This document shows, piece after piece, positions 21,760-32,784 of a stretch of DNA of 64,000 bases; the stretch's first letter is position 1, and each line of letters starts with the position of its first letter. The DNA comes from Pinus tabuliformis (lineage: Eukaryota; Streptophyta; Pinopsida; Pinales; Pinaceae). A program made the position numbers and the translations under genes. Under the pieces are notes generated by a model. That model did not search any database. It was not told the DNA's origin and saw only the letters and a list, made by a program, of their open reading frames with translations. The stretch is taken from NCBI GenBank assembly GCA_031772625.1, contig CM062815.1:602504505-602568504 (forward strand). The letters are read 5' to 3'.

Positions 21760-24429
21760 ATGGCAAGCAAACCCAAATCTATAGACCATTCTAAGAGTAA
21801 TTCTCCCTCCACATCAGCTCGTACTTCCCAATTGCATGCTGGTTCTCCAGTATCCAAACAAGAAGAAGAGGAATCAACTACCACTGCTCAAACCCACCAT
21901 ACTCCAGAACAATTAAGTCTTGAATCTCCTGAAGTCCAGTCTCTCGTCCATAAACTTCAGAGCTTCTCGATATCACCACAGAAATCTGAGGTATCTCAAA
22001 GCAGTGTGACTTTGCAATTCAATTTACCTCACCCTCTCACCAGACTTCAGAGTGGAAAGCTCGGTATTGAACCTACTAAGTTCCCTTTACCCAAAAGGAA
22101 AAAGACAAAGAAAAACACTGAAGGATCGGATAGTGAAGAACTTTCATCCACATCCTCCATCTCACCTTCCTCAGTGCGAAGTCAACCATCCACTCCCTCA
22201 TCACACATTGTTGTTCGTCAGGGATTAGCAACTTCAGCATCCCAACCTGCGCAATCCTTAATATCAACTCCTTCACAGACATCTGGAAGTTCAACAGTAG
22301 TATCATCCACTACTGTGGTTACAATGGCAGATCCATGGACCAGGCTTGGTTCAGTCAACATGCCTGCACCATTGCATGCATTACTTGATGCTCCTGAGAA
22401 GTGGCTACCCAAGTTTAATCCAGATGATGGAACACAAGCTGAGGAACATATTAATAACTTCATGTTAGCGGTTAATTTGAAGGGAGTAACGGAGCAGGAT
22501 GTTGTCGTTAGGCTTTTCCCTTATACTTTGCAAGGATCAGCAGGATCCTGGTATTTTTCCTTGCCTTCTTGTTCAATTACCAGTTGGACGACTTGCCAAG
22601 AACAGTTTCTTACTAAGTATGGAGATGATAGGTCTTTAGCTACATTAATAAATGATCTCTCCAATCTTAGGATAGAGCATAGGGAACCAATTAAAGAATT
22701 TAATGCGCGATTCAATAAACTCTTGAATAAAATCCCAACGACCTCCAAACCAAGTGAGAAAATCCGAAGCGAGTGGTATATAACTGCCCTACCTGCCAAT
22801 ATAGCTATTTTTGTAGACAGGGCTGGAAAACCAACTTTAGCTGAAAACATGAAAGAAGCACTTGCTATGGAGAAACGTATTAATTCTCTAGAGAAGAAAG
22901 CTGCTCTTGAAGATAGAAAAACCAAAAAAGTTTCTTTTAAAGATGATTCAAAGAAGAAAACCCCTAAAGATCCATATGACATAGAGGGTCTACAAAAGGT
23001 CCTCAAGACTATGTCAAATGAAATGGTTGAAATCAAAAAACGAGTAGCTGAAACCTCAACTAAAAGACCCTTTAGGAATTACAAGAAAACTGAATCAAAA
23101 CCACCGAATGTTATATCTAATGCAGATTCAGATTTTGAAGAAGGAGAAGAAGAAACAGCTTCACCAACTGATGAAGAAGAGGAAGTTGTTGAATGTCATG
23201 GAATGTGGGATTTTATATTGCCTAACTCCGATACAGAAAATGAAGAAGAAGTGTTTCCTTTCACTACTAGGAGTAGAAGTACCTCTGAACCTGTTCAGAC
23301 AACTTCAAAGAAAAGCAGTGTAGGTGCTACTACAACAAAGGAAAAGGTACCCCCGAAGAAGCCACCTGTAACAGTTCCACAAAACCAACCTTCAACCTCA
23401 AATATTCCGTCAACATCTAAGACATTAGCAGTGTCCGATTCAATGGATTACAATATTATTGATGACATGAAAAAGACTAAGGCAAACATTACCATGTTTG
23501 AACTTAGTAAATTGAAACATCAACAAAAATTGCTTCTCAAAGAATTAAATGCTGTTCCTACTTCACCCCTTCCCAGTGCTAAAGCTGCTAATGATGCAGG
23601 TCAACCACCTTCTGGTATGGTCGAAGCCATTGATGCAGTTCTGATTGGAGATAGATCAAATTCTCATACTCCACCTTTCCTTCTAACCTACGAGATCTAC
23701 AATAGAAACCTGCACAACTATTTGATTGACTCAGGGGCATCCTCTAATATAATGCCAGCTTCAGTTTGTTCCAAACTGAACATTGAACCCCAAAAGTCTG
23801 CTATTCATATTGTGAAGATGGACAGGACTAAAGTACAGGTTTTAGGGGAAATCAACTCAGTAACTATCAGGCTATCAGCTGATCCTAGAGTAGTTCAAAG
23901 AATTGATATCTTGATCGCTGATATACCTGAATTTTATGGTTTGATCTTGAGTAGGGATTGGTCTGAAAAACTCCATGGGTATATTTCTACCAATTGGTCC
24001 CATATGTGGCTTCCCTACAAAGGAAAGCCAAATCAAATAAAAATCGATCAGGAGAAACACATGACCCATACAGTTACAGAATTTGAACAAGAAAACCAAC
24101 CAATAGCATTTAATAACAAAATTTTGGGGAATTATTCATCTGAGTCATTCTTTGGCAACTTCACTACCCAACCATATTCTTTCCTAGTAAACAGTTCTAC
24201 ATCTCAGATCGAAAATTATTCACAAACAGATAAGTCAAGATGTTTTAATGATACTGAGGAAACTGTAAATAAAATTGTTAATACTTCTTTATTTTGGTCA
24301 TTATATTTTGATGGGTCCAAGTCTAGCGAGGGCTCAGGAGCAGGATGTATTTTGATTAGCCCACAGGGAGAAAAAACAATGCTGTCCTGTAGGCTAGAGT
24401 TTGAATGCACGAATAATACAACTGAGTAA
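21760..24429 (+). CDS. Tat-like Gag-protease plus start of RNase H (889 aa, ends at a premature stop)
   Basis: The ATG lies 13 bases after the primer site. Residues 1-190 are Ser/Thr/Pro-rich. A retrotransposon gag domain spans about 205-335 (EKWLPKFNPDDG ... WYFSLPSCSITSW). A Lys/Glu-rich region follows, with no CCHC knuckle visible. The retropepsin active site YLIDSGASSNIM is at about 654-665. The final 45 residues begin an RNase H domain (LYFDGSKSSEGSGAG, catalytic Asp at about 851). The TAA at 24427-24429 falls where this family normally has Tyr in the E-Y-E-A-L motif, and the same frame continues directly afterwards. It therefore looks like a single nonsense change, not a natural terminus. 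Confidence 0.85.
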   Translation: MASKPKSIDHSKSNSPSTSARTSQLHAGSPVSKQEEEESTTTAQTHHTPEQLSLESPEVQSLVHKLQSFSISPQKSEVSQSSVTLQFNLPHPLTRLQSGKLGIEPTKFPLPKRKKTKKNTEGSDSEELSSTSSISPSSVRSQPSTPSSHIVVRQGLATSASQPAQSLISTPSQTSGSSTVVSSTTVVTMADPWTRLGSVNMPAPLHALLDAPEKWLPKFNPDDGTQAEEHINNFMLAVNLKGVTEQDVVVRLFPYTLQGSAGSWYFSLPSCSITSWTTCQEQFLTKYGDDRSLATLINDLSNLRIEHREPIKEFNARFNKLLNKIPTTSKPSEKIRSEWYITALPANIAIFVDRAGKPTLAENMKEALAMEKRINSLEKKAALEDRKTKKVSFKDDSKKKTPKDPYDIEGLQKVLKTMSNEMVEIKKRVAETSTKRPFRNYKKTESKPPNVISNADSDFEEGEEETASPTDEEEEVVECHGMWDFILPNSDTENEEEVFPFTTRSRSTSEPVQTTSKKSSVGATTTKEKVPPKKPPVTVPQNQPSTSNIPSTSKTLAVSDSMDYNIIDDMKKTKANITMFELSKLKHQQKLLLKELNAVPTSPLPSAKAANDAGQPPSGMVEAIDAVLIGDRSNSHTPPFLLTYEIYNRNLHNYLIDSGASSNIMPASVCSKLNIEPQKSAIHIVKMDRTKVQVLGEINSVTIRLSADPRVVQRIDILIADIPEFYGLILSRDWSEKLHGYISTNWSHMWLPYKGKPNQIKIDQEKHMTHTVTEFEQENQPIAFNNKILGNYSSESFFGNFTTQPYSFLVNSSTSQIENYSQTDKSRCFNDTEETVNKIVNTSLFWSLYFDGSKSSEGSGAGCILISPQGEKTMLSCRLEFECTNNTTE

Positions 24430-26931
24430 GAAGCCTTAGTCCAAGGACTATATAAAGCGATTGGCCTCAAGGTCCAATATTTGAAAGTGTTTGGAGATTC
24501 TGAAATTATTATTAAACAGGTAAGGAATACAATTCATTGTCTTTCTAGCCATCTGAAACATTATCAGTTGCTGGTACAGGAACTCACCTCCCACTTTTCG
24601 GCATTCAATATTTCTTCCATCCCCAGGTCTCAAAATTCAACAGCCGACTTGCTAGCCAATGTTGCTTCCAAGCTCCTACCTTCCGAAGATTATAGCCCAG
24701 ATAGATTTTCAGTAGAATTACTTTTTAGGCCATCGATTCCTGACAATGTCACTAATTGGAGAGTATTCAACCACGATGAAGACATTTTACAATTTTTAAC
24801 TTCTGAAAAGTCCTATGATGATCAAATCATTGAGGAAAACGAGCATGACCTTCTAATGCGAGCTAAACACGAGGAAAATTCAATCCCAAAGCCTGTGGTG
24901 AAGCTTGAGGATCTTTATGATATTAAAGACAGGTTTAAACCTGTGACCAATACAAAGCTCCAAAGTTCCACCTTAAGGTTTGAATTGATAAACCTTGGCA
25001 CTGAGCAAAATCCTCAAAACATTAATTTAGGATTGGGACTTTCCGTGGAAGAAAAGGAAGCATTCATTAGACTGTTACGGAAAAATAAACATGTTTTTGC
25101 TTGGAAATATGACGATTTAAAGACATACGATACATCCATCATCCAGCATACCATTCCAATGCTTCCCGAACAGAAACCAATCCAACAGAAGTTTAGGAAA
25201 ATACATCCGAACTTAGAGAGTCAAATAAAATCAGAACTCAATAAACTCTTGAAAGCTAAGATTATTTTTCCCGTTCGGCACTCAAACTGGGTCTCCAATA
25301 TGGTGCCTGTCAAAAAGAAAAACGGCGACATCAGGATTTGCATAGATTTCAGAAATTTGAATAAGGCGAGCCTAAAAGATAATTTCCCATTACCTACTAT
25401 GGAGCAGATACTCCAATTAGTGGCAGGCTCTGAGTTGATGTCTTTTTTAGACGGTTTTTTGGGATATAACCAAGTTTTGGTCCATCCTGATGACCGACTC
25501 AAAACCACATTCAGAACAAAGTGGGGAACTTATGCTTATCAGAAAATGCCTTTCAGACTTATTAATGCAGGAGCCACGTTCCAAAGAGCGATGGATATTT
25601 ATTTTAAAGGGTTGATTAGCAAAACAGTAGTTGTCTACTTAGACGATATTACTGTATTTTCTAAAAAGAAATCCAATCATTTGCATGATTTAAATCAAAT
25701 TTTTCAACGCTGCAAAAGGTACGGTATTTTCCTTAACCCTAAAAAATCCTTCTTCGCTCTTGACCAAGGAAAGCTCTTAGGCTTTATTGTTTCTAAAGAT
25801 GGCATTTATATTGATCTGGACAGGATTAAAGAAATCTCTGAAATCCCTTTCCCTCATAATAAAAAATCCATGCAGTCATTTTTAGGCCAAATCAATTTTG
25901 TCAAAAGATTCGTTCCAGACTTTTCTCAAATCATTTTGCCACTTCAAACTATGATTAAGAAAAATTCAGTCTTTAGATGGGGATCAACAGAAAAGGAAGC
26001 GTTTGATTTAATCAAACAATCAATAATCAATGCCCCCGCTTTAAATACTCCTAATTTTTCTAATCATTTCACATTGTATACTATCGCATCTGATTTGTCT
26101 TATGCAGCAGTACTCACACAGATTAACAATCACAATTTGGAAGCACCCATTTCATTCTATAGTTCAAATCTTCAGGGTGCTGAATTGAATTACTCCGAAG
26201 TAGAAAAACAAGCCTTTGCTGTATATAAAGCTGTCAAACATTACAGACCCTTCCTTTTAAAAGCCCATACAAAAGTTATAGTTCCTTTCCTTGCAGTAAG
26301 GCAACTATTAATCCAAAGGGAATTAGGTGGAAAAAGGGCAAATTGGGTTACAGCACTTCAAGAATATGACTTAGAAATTAAACCAGCAAAGATTGTTAGA
26401 TGCCAAGGTTTTTGCAGGTTATTGGCAGGAGCATCCAACATTCAAGAATCAGGTGATACAGATCAAACCGAAGAAATCAACCAGATAAGTATTACTGATT
26501 CTGAATCACAATATGCTGACTTAATCTTTTATTTGAAAAATGGATATGCACCTCCTAACCTGTCTTACAAAAACAAAAGGGCCATTAGATTAAAAGCAAA
26601 AAATTTCACAATTATTGATGATGTGCTTTTTAGGCAAAATTATGATTCAATCTTATTAAGATGCCTAGAAAAACCTGAAGCACAAAAGGTTTTGCAGGAA
26701 TTACATGATGGACCAGCAGGAGGACATTTTGGAGTTGACACAACATCCCACAAAATCATTCATGCTGGATATTATTGGCCCACTCTATTTAGAGATGCTC
26801 ATGAATATGTAATGAAATGCCGAAATTGTCAAACTTCTAGTGGAAGACAAAGAAAGCCAGCTTTCCCTTTGCAACCAGTCAACATTGAACAACCATTTGA
26901 GCAATGGGGATTGTACATCATTGGAGAAATT
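24430..26931 (+). pseudogene. Tat-like Pol: rest of RNase H, RT, Gypsy RNase H, integrase start
   Basis: This is in phase with the preceding gag-protease frame. The upstream RNase H continues with EALVQGLYKA, GDSEIII (catalytic Asp at 24496) and NSTADLLAN. RT follows: a VKKKNGDIRICIDFRNLNKAS block near 25310-25370 and an intact YLDD box at 25636-25647. The Gypsy RNase H after RT is degenerate: the usual TDH/TDQ-like motif reads VIVPFLAVRQ. The integrase zinc finger H-H-C-C is intact (about 26704-26840), and then the frame is interrupted by the chromovirus at 26932. An open frame running to 26976 ends in LTR sequence and is an artefact of that insertion. Confidence 0.85.
26927..26931. repeat. 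TSD AAATT, left copy
   Basis: AAATT precedes the chromovirus and recurs at 32780-32784. Both copies lie within the integrase coding region of the Tat-like element. Confidence 0.92.
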
Positions 26932-27264
26932 TGTTGGGTCCCTATAATACTAGTGATTACCCCATTACTATTGTAGTTATACCCCTTATTTATATTGTTG
27001 TGCCCCTATTACCCCCATATTGTTATTTCTGTGCCCCATAGAATCCCTCTATTGTTATTTTTGTGGCTTTATATTATTATTGTTAGGTCGGCTGGATTAT
27101 ATTGTGACTCCTTAGACTCCTATATATAGAAAGGAGGTTTTGTCATTTGTATCATCCAAGAATTGTTCATTTATGTAATGTAAAGGAGGTTGCCCCCTCG
27201 AAGAGGCTGAATTCTAAGGCGTTGATCTATCTTTTCTATCTTTTCTTGAGCTGGTTTCATAACA
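26932..27264 (+). repeat. Chromovirus-2 5' LTR
   Basis: It is 333 bp, from TGTTGGGTCC to TTTCATAACA. It contains TATATATAG at 27121-27129, which is the likely promoter. Confidence 0.96.
27121..27129 (+). promoter_or_regulatory. Chromovirus-2 TATA box
   Basis: TATATATAG sits within a conserved context (GACTCC before, AAAGGAGG after) shared by all four LTRs of this family in the window. Transcription would start about 30 bases downstream. Confidence 0.75.
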
Positions 27265-27266
27265 TT

Positions 27267-27278
27267 TGGTATCAGAGC
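27267..27278 (+). promoter_or_regulatory. Chromovirus-2 primer-binding site, tRNA-iMet
   Basis: TGGTATCAGAGC begins two bases after the LTR and is an exact match to the initiator-Met type site. Confidence 0.95.
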
Positions 27279-27933
27279 TTTGGATTCTAGGGTTTCGCTG
27301 CTCCAAACAGGTCATCGTGGAATTTTCGCTATAAATTTTTGTCTGTGATTTTTCAGAAGTCGCAAAAAAAACCCATTTGAGAAGAAATCGTGCTGAACCT
27401 TGGGTCCAAATTTCAGAGCTTTTCGCGTGATATTTGCGGAGATATGATCTGAGGAAGTTGGTCTTTTTGCAGACTCCTGAATTACATTCAAAACAGGTGA
27501 CCTGGGGAAAATCGTCATAACTTTCTCTCTGGGGATCGGATTGAAATTTCGTAAGAAGGTACAGAAAGAGGACGGACTGTAGTTTCTTGTGTGTGCATTT
27601 CAGATTCAAAGGTTGAAACAGTGACTCGTGGCACGTCGTACAAGTTCGCTCTACTGAACCAGTCTAAAAGCAAGTCACTGTGGGAGATTTCACATAACTC
27701 TTCCTTGGAGAATCCAATTTGGCTCAGACTTGTGGCATTGGAAAGAGGACGCAGAAGGCTACTACAGGTAGCAATTTCAGAATTGGATGATCTGAAATTA
27801 CAGAGATACATCAGATTCAATATCAGGCTTCTATAAAGTGAAAAAAGGTGTGTAGTTTTTTTTTTTAAATTTTTGTGTAAGCTTGGTTTAACGGAATTCA
27901 AAGGGCATAGTAAAGCATTATTATCGGTAACTG

Positions 27934-28080
27934 ATGCCCCGAGGAAAGAAAATGCAAACACCTAGTAAGGAACCTGAAAGCTCTAGCATGACTCATGAAG
28001 AAGAGGAAGAAATGCTACATGATATATCAAAATTACAAGAACAAGTGCAACAAATGTCACGCTCACAAAAGCTAAGATAA
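27934..28080 (+). CDS. Short ORF, probable original N-terminus of chromovirus-2 Gag
   Basis: An ATG at 27934 opens a 48-codon frame ([14 protein letters not shown] ...) ending in a Glu-rich, coiled-coil-like stretch and a TAA at 28078-28080. The long gag-pol frame starts in another phase only a few bases later, at a 21-bp tandem repeat. A 1-base loss around 28060-28070 would explain why the two are separate. A true upstream ORF is possible but less likely. Confidence 0.55.
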   Translation: MPRGKKMQTPSKEPESSSMTHEEEEEMLHDISKLQEQVQQMSRSQKLR

Positions 28081-28140
28081 GTGGCGTGGAATCTAAGATA
28101 AATGGCGTGGAATCTAAGATAAAGGGCATGGAAGATAAGA
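28070..28140 (+). repeat. 21-bp tandem repeat at Gag start
   Basis: There are three units of 21 bp with the core GGCGTGGAATCTAAGATAA, encoding repeats of ESKI-G. The unit length is a multiple of three, so copy changes would preserve frame. Confidence 0.75.
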
Positions 28141-31100
28141 TGGAGGATTCGATGGCAAATTTGAAGATAGATTTGAAGACAGACATGGAAGAATTGAAGA
28201 AGTTGCTACAAGAAAGGGTCACTAATGGTGAAAAGGTAGTAAAGGAAACTCATGATGAGAACAAAAGAAATGTTAATCATGATTCCATAGACACTAATGT
28301 TGGATCGAAGAATCACCATATTCCAAAAATCGATATGAGGAAGTTTGATGGCAAGGATCCCGCCACATGGATATTACAGATGGAGCAATTCTTCGATCTC
28401 AATAATGTGCAAAACACACAAAAGGTACGTATGGCAACTGTATATTTGGAACCAAATCAGTTTGTATGGTATCAATGGCTTTGCTCTCGTAAACAATTTA
28501 TCACTTGGGCAATTTTTACGGAAGAATTGATAGCACATTATGAAGATACAAAAAGCAACACTTTTTTTAGCCAATTGATAAGTCTCAAACAAAAGGGTTC
28601 AGTAATGGAGCACATTGAGGAGTTCCAAAAATTGAACATAAGGGTAAAAGATATTCCAGAGGAGCATAGGATTGATGTGTTCATAGGGTCTTTAAAGGAT
28701 AATATCCAACATGATGTTCGCCTTTGGGAACCTGATTCATTAGAGAAGGCATTCAGGTTAGCAAGAAAAATGGAAAGCAAAATTATGGCAACCAGGAAGC
28801 ATACCACTCACAACTATAAAGACGGAAGTGTTGTTGCCCCTAGTCTTCCACAACCTATAAGGTTGACACCACAACAATTGGAAGAAAAAAGAGCAAAAGG
28901 GCTTTGTTACAGTTGTGATAGCAAATACACTAAAGGTCATAAGTGTGCTGAGAAGAAATTATTCTACATAGATTGTGAAGAGGAAGAAGAAAAGGAGCAA
29001 GAAAGGTCAAAAGAAGAAGATATACTCCAGGAACAAAGCCTAGATGAAGAACAAATAAATCCGACCATATCTTGTAATGCATTGGCGGGAATTACCACTC
29101 CTCAAACCATCAAGATAGAAGGACAAATCAAGAAGAAAAAGGTAATAGTGTTGATTGATTCAGGAAGCACCCACAATTTTATTCATTGTAGGGTAGCAAA
29201 AGAATTGAATTGCTTCCTATATCCAGCACCAGAGTGTCAAGTGATGATTGCAAATGGAGGAACAATAAATTGCTCTGGAAAGTGCCATAATATCAAGCTA
29301 TCCATGGGAGAATATGTATTGACTAGCCCAATGCTTTCCATTCCAATGGGAGGTGCTGATGTTGTACTAGGAGTCCAATGGCTACAATCCTTGGGTACAA
29401 TAGCTTTTAATTTTCAAGAACTTTTCATCAAATTTTCTACGGAAGGAAAGGAAGTTGAATTAAGGGGTATTGCAGGGAAACCAGGAAAGATAATCAGCTC
29501 TAATGGCATGACAAAGCTTCTAAAAAAGGAGCAAAGAGGTGTAATTGCACAATTATGTTCGCTAGATGTTTCCACATTGGAATCATCTATTTCTCCAGAT
29601 CTCCAAAAAGTCCTGGACAATCATTCCAAGGTATTTGAGACTCCCAAAGGTCTCCCACCTATGCGTGATCATGATCATGCTATTCATCTGATTCCAGGAA
29701 GTGTTCCTCCAAACATCAGGCCGTACAGATATCCCTATGTCCAAAAAAGTGAAATTGAACGTATGGTTGCAGAAATGCTAGAGGCTGGTATAATTCAACC
29801 GAGTCAAAGTTCTTTCTCAGCTCCAGTAGTATTGGTGCACAAGAAGGATGGATCATGGCGCATGTGTCCGGATTATAGGGAGCTCAACAAGCTCACTATT
29901 AAAGATAAGTTCCCCATTCCTGTTATTGATGAATTACTGGATGAATTGCATGGATCAATTTACTTCACCAAGTTGGATCTTCGTTCGGGATATCATCAAA
30001 TCAGAATGAAGATTGAAGACATTCCGAAAACGGCATTTAGAACTCATGAGGGTCATTATGAATTTTTGGTCATGCCTTTTGGCCTTACCAATGCACCTTC
30101 AACATTTCAAGGTTTGATGAATTCAATTTTCAAACCATTCCTTAGAAAATTTGTGTTAGTATTTTTTGATGATATACTAATCTACAGCAAGTCTTGGAAG
30201 GATCATGTTGAACATGTTGACAGGGTGCTACAACTATTGGAGGAGAAACAATTATATGCAAAAAGATCCAAATGTTTCTTTGGAGTCCAGGAGGTGGAAT
30301 ATTTGGGTCATATTGTATCTCATGAAGGAGTTAAGGTAGACCCTAGCAAAATTAAAGCCATTAAGGAATGGAAAATCCCCACATCCATAAAGCATCTGCG
30401 AGGATTTCTTGGGTTGACAGGGTATTATCGCAAGTTTGTTAAGAATTATGGGAGAATAGCAGCACCTCTAACAACATTATTGAAGAAAGATTCATTTTCA
30501 TGGACTCCGGAAGCAACAAAGGCCTTTGAACATCTTAAAGAGGCAATGTGCCAAGCACCGGTCTTAGCTACACCGGACTTCACAAAAACCTTTATTGTGG
30601 AATGTGATGCTTCAGGAAATGGAATTGGTGTTGTTCTAATGCAAGATGAAAGACCCATTGCTTTTGAAAGTCGTCCAATCAAGGGAAAGTTTTTAAGCAA
30701 AGCTATTTATGAGAAGGAAATGTTGGCAATACTCCATGCACTTAAGAAATGGCGACCCTACCTAATGGGAAGACACTTCAAGGTAAAAACGGATCATGAT
30801 AGCCTTAAATACTTTTTAGAACAAAGATTATCCTCTGAAGAGCAACAAAAGTGGGTCACAAAGATGTTGGGTTATGACTTTGAAATCATCTACAAAAAAG
30901 GGAAGCAAAATGTGGTGGCAGATGCACTCTCAAGAAAGGATGAGGATGTGGAAGCATTGTTGTGTGCCATTTCTATTATCCAACCAGATTGGATAAACGA
31001 AGCAAGGGAGGAATGGAAGAATGACGAAGAAGTGTGGGCACTTATTCGAAAGCTACAACAAGATTCCAGTACTTCTGATACATTTAGCTGGCAAAATGAT

Positions 31101-32417
31101 TCGTTATGGTACAAAGATCGCTTATACCTCTGTAAGAATTCCCAGCTAAAACAAAAGATTCTTATGGAATTGCACACTTCTCCCTTAGGAGGGCACTCAG
31201 GATTTTTAAAAACTTACCACAGGGTTAAGAAGGAATTTTTTTGGGATGGCCTTAAATCAGATATTCAAAAGTTTGTGGCGGAATGTTTGGTTTGCCAACA
31301 AAATAAAGTTGAAACAATTAAGACACCGGGTCTATTACAACCTTTATCCATTCCAAGCCAACGTTGGGAGGAGGTTTCAATGGATTTTATCACAGGTTTA
31401 CCCAAGTCTGAGGGAAAGAGTGTCATCATGGTGGTAGTTGACAGACTTACCAAGTATGCACACTTTTGTGCATTATCACATCCATTTAAAGCCAGTACAG
31501 TTTCTACTGCATTTATGGAAACAGTTCAAAAGCTACATGGAAACCCAAAGATTATTGTAAGTGACAGAGATCCCATTTTCACTGGAAATTTTTGGACAGA
31601 ATTATTTTCTTGTCTTGGTACTCAGTTAGCTCATAGCTCATCTTATCATCCTCAATCTGATGGGCAAACTGAGATAGTAAACAAATGTTTGGAAGGATAT
31701 CTTCGTTGCTTTGTATCTGATAAACAGACACAATGGGTCAAATGGTTGCCTCTGGCTGAATGGTGGTATAACACTTCCTTCCATACAGCAACAAAAATGA
31801 CCCCATTTATGGCACTTTATGGGTATCAACCACCATCCATCACATCATATTTAAGAGAAAATTCTAAGGTTCAGGCAGTGGAACATCACATCGAACATCA
31901 ACAACAAGTCCTCCAACTCTTAAAGGATAACCTCGTGTTGGCACAAAATAGAATGAAACAACAGGCAGATCAACATCGCAGTGAAAGAAGTTTTGATGTA
32001 GGTGATTGGGTATTCCTACGGCTACAACCATATAAGCAAATGTCCCTAAAGCAAGCTAAGAAGGATAATAAATTATCACCAAAGTATTATGGTCCGTACA
32101 AGGTGTTGCAAAAGATTGGTACTATGGCATACAAATTGGAGCTTCCTGCAGCTTCTCGATTGCACCCAGTTTTCCATGTTTCATGTTTAAAGAAGGTTAT
32201 AGGTGACAAGCTCCCATTTCAAACAATATTGCCAGAACTTGACGAGGAAGGAAAAATTATATTGGAACCGGAAGCAGTCACAGAAACAAGAACTCGACAG
32301 CTACGAAATCGATCAATTTCAGAGTATCTTATCAAGTGGAAGAACTTATCCGCTGAAGATTCCACATGGGAGGATGAGAATTTTATGCAGAAGTATCCAG
32401 AACTACTCAAGCGTTGA
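28086..32417 (+). CDS. Chromovirus-2 Gag-Pol polyprotein (about 1,443 codons)
   Basis: One uninterrupted frame. The first codon of the open stretch is GTG; the first in-frame ATG is at 28128. Domains in order: coiled-coil start; gag (MRKFDGKDP, about 85-240); zinc knuckle [14 protein letters not shown] at about 273-287; retropepsin DSGSTHNF at 358; RT with FFDD box, Asp at about 695-696; RNase H with [10 protein letters not shown] near 840; integrase zinc finger H-H-C-C (about 1028-1080); integrase core D1100, D1160, E1196, a D-D-35-E arrangement; then a C-terminal chromodomain ([20 protein letters not shown]). The FFDD form is common in plant chromoviruses. Short LTRs and a single ORF fit a Reina- or Galadriel-like chromovirus. 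All catalytic residues I can check are present. Confidence 0.95.
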   Translation: MESKINGVESKIKGMEDKMEDSMANLKIDLKTDMEELKKLLQERVTNGEKVVKETHDENKRNVNHDSIDTNVGSKNHHIPKIDMRKFDGKDPATWILQMEQFFDLNNVQNTQKVRMATVYLEPNQFVWYQWLCSRKQFITWAIFTEELIAHYEDTKSNTFFSQLISLKQKGSVMEHIEEFQKLNIRVKDIPEEHRIDVFIGSLKDNIQHDVRLWEPDSLEKAFRLARKMESKIMATRKHTTHNYKDGSVVAPSLPQPIRLTPQQLEEKRAKGLCYSCDSKYTKGHKCAEKKLFYIDCEEEEEKEQERSKEEDILQEQSLDEEQINPTISCNALAGITTPQTIKIEGQIKKKKVIVLIDSGSTHNFIHCRVAKELNCFLYPAPECQVMIANGGTINCSGKCHNIKLSMGEYVLTSPMLSIPMGGADVVLGVQWLQSLGTIAFNFQELFIKFSTEGKEVELRGIAGKPGKIISSNGMTKLLKKEQRGVIAQLCSLDVSTLESSISPDLQKVLDNHSKVFETPKGLPPMRDHDHAIHLIPGSVPPNIRPYRYPYVQKSEIERMVAEMLEAGIIQPSQSSFSAPVVLVHKKDGSWRMCPDYRELNKLTIKDKFPIPVIDELLDELHGSIYFTKLDLRSGYHQIRMKIEDIPKTAFRTHEGHYEFLVMPFGLTNAPSTFQGLMNSIFKPFLRKFVLVFFDDILIYSKSWKDHVEHVDRVLQLLEEKQLYAKRSKCFFGVQEVEYLGHIVSHEGVKVDPSKIKAIKEWKIPTSIKHLRGFLGLTGYYRKFVKNYGRIAAPLTTLLKKDSFSWTPEATKAFEHLKEAMCQAPVLATPDFTKTFIVECDASGNGIGVVLMQDERPIAFESRPIKGKFLSKAIYEKEMLAILHALKKWRPYLMGRHFKVKTDHDSLKYFLEQRLSSEEQQKWVTKMLGYDFEIIYKKGKQNVVADALSRKDEDVEALLCAISIIQPDWINEAREEWKNDEEVWALIRKLQQDSSTSDTFSWQNDSLWYKDRLYLCKNSQLKQKILMELHTSPLGGHSGFLKTYHRVKKEFFWDGLKSDIQKFVAECLVCQQNKVETIKTPGLLQPLSIPSQRWEEVSMDFITGLPKSEGKSVIMVVVDRLTKYAHFCALSHPFKASTVSTAFMETVQKLHGNPKIIVSDRDPIFTGNFWTELFSCLGTQLAHSSSYHPQSDGQTEIVNKCLEGYLRCFVSDKQTQWVKWLPLAEWWYNTSFHTATKMTPFMALYGYQPPSITSYLRENSKVQAVEHHIEHQQQVLQLLKDNLVLAQNRMKQQADQHRSERSFDVGDWVFLRLQPYKQMSLKQAKKDNKLSPKYYGPYKVLQKIGTMAYKLELPAASRLHPVFHVSCLKKVIGDKLPFQTILPELDEEGKIILEPEAVTETRTRQLRNRSISEYLIKWKNLSAEDSTWEDENFMQKYPELLKR

Positions 32418-32432
32418 GGACAACACTTTTTT

Positions 32433-32446
32433 GAAGGAGAGGGGCA
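32433..32446 (+). promoter_or_regulatory. Chromovirus-2 polypurine tract
   Basis: GAAGGAGAGGGGCA, after a run of T, abuts the 3' LTR. It starts 15 bases after the gag-pol stop. Confidence 0.9.
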
Positions 32447-32779
32447 TGTTGGGTCCCTATAATACTAGTGATTACCCCATTACTATTGTAGTTATACCCC
32501 TTATTTATATTGTTGTGCCCCTATTACCCCCATATTGTTATTTCTGTGCCCCATAGAATCCCTCTATTGTTATTTTTGTGGCTTTATATTATTATTGTTA
32601 GGTCGGCTGGATTATATTGTGACTCCTTAGACTCCTATATATAGAAAGGAGGTTTTGTCATTTGTATCATCCAAGAATTGTTCATTTATGTAATGTAAAG
32701 GAGGTTGCCCCCTCGAAGAGGCTGAATTCTAAGGTGTTGATCTATCTTTTCTATCTTTTCTTGAGCTGGTTTCATAACA
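32447..32779 (+). repeat. Chromovirus-2 3' LTR
   Basis: It is identical to 26932-27264 except for one base. Its TATA box is at 32636-32644. Confidence 0.96.
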
Positions 32780-32784
32780 AAATT
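32780..32784. repeat. TSD AAATT, right copy
   Basis: It is the partner of 26927-26931. From here the Tat-like integrase frame resumes. Confidence 0.92.

Larger units (their letters stand above)
26932..32779 (+). mobile_element. Young, near-intact chromovirus (Gypsy, chromodomain)
   Basis: It is 5,848 bp with two 333-bp LTRs that differ at a single base (C to T at the position of 27220 / 32735), a canonical primer site, a long uninterrupted gag-pol frame with all catalytic motifs, a polypurine tract and a perfect TSD. One mismatch in 333 bp makes it the youngest insertion here. The only visible defect is a probable 1-base frameshift near the gag N-terminus. It is a likely recently active or mobilisable copy. 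Confidence 0.96.

Noticed and set aside
24427-24429. Stop between gag-protease and pol as a programmed readthrough site
   Set aside because: It falls inside the RNase H catalytic motif at a normally Tyr position, so a nonsense mutation is the simpler explanation.
26932-26976. C-terminal extension of the Tat-like pol frame
   Set aside because: These codons are the start of the nested chromovirus LTR read in phase by chance.
32203-32556. 117-codon plus-strand frame across the chromovirus 3' end
   Set aside because: It overlaps the true gag-pol frame and runs into the LTR. It is a shadow.
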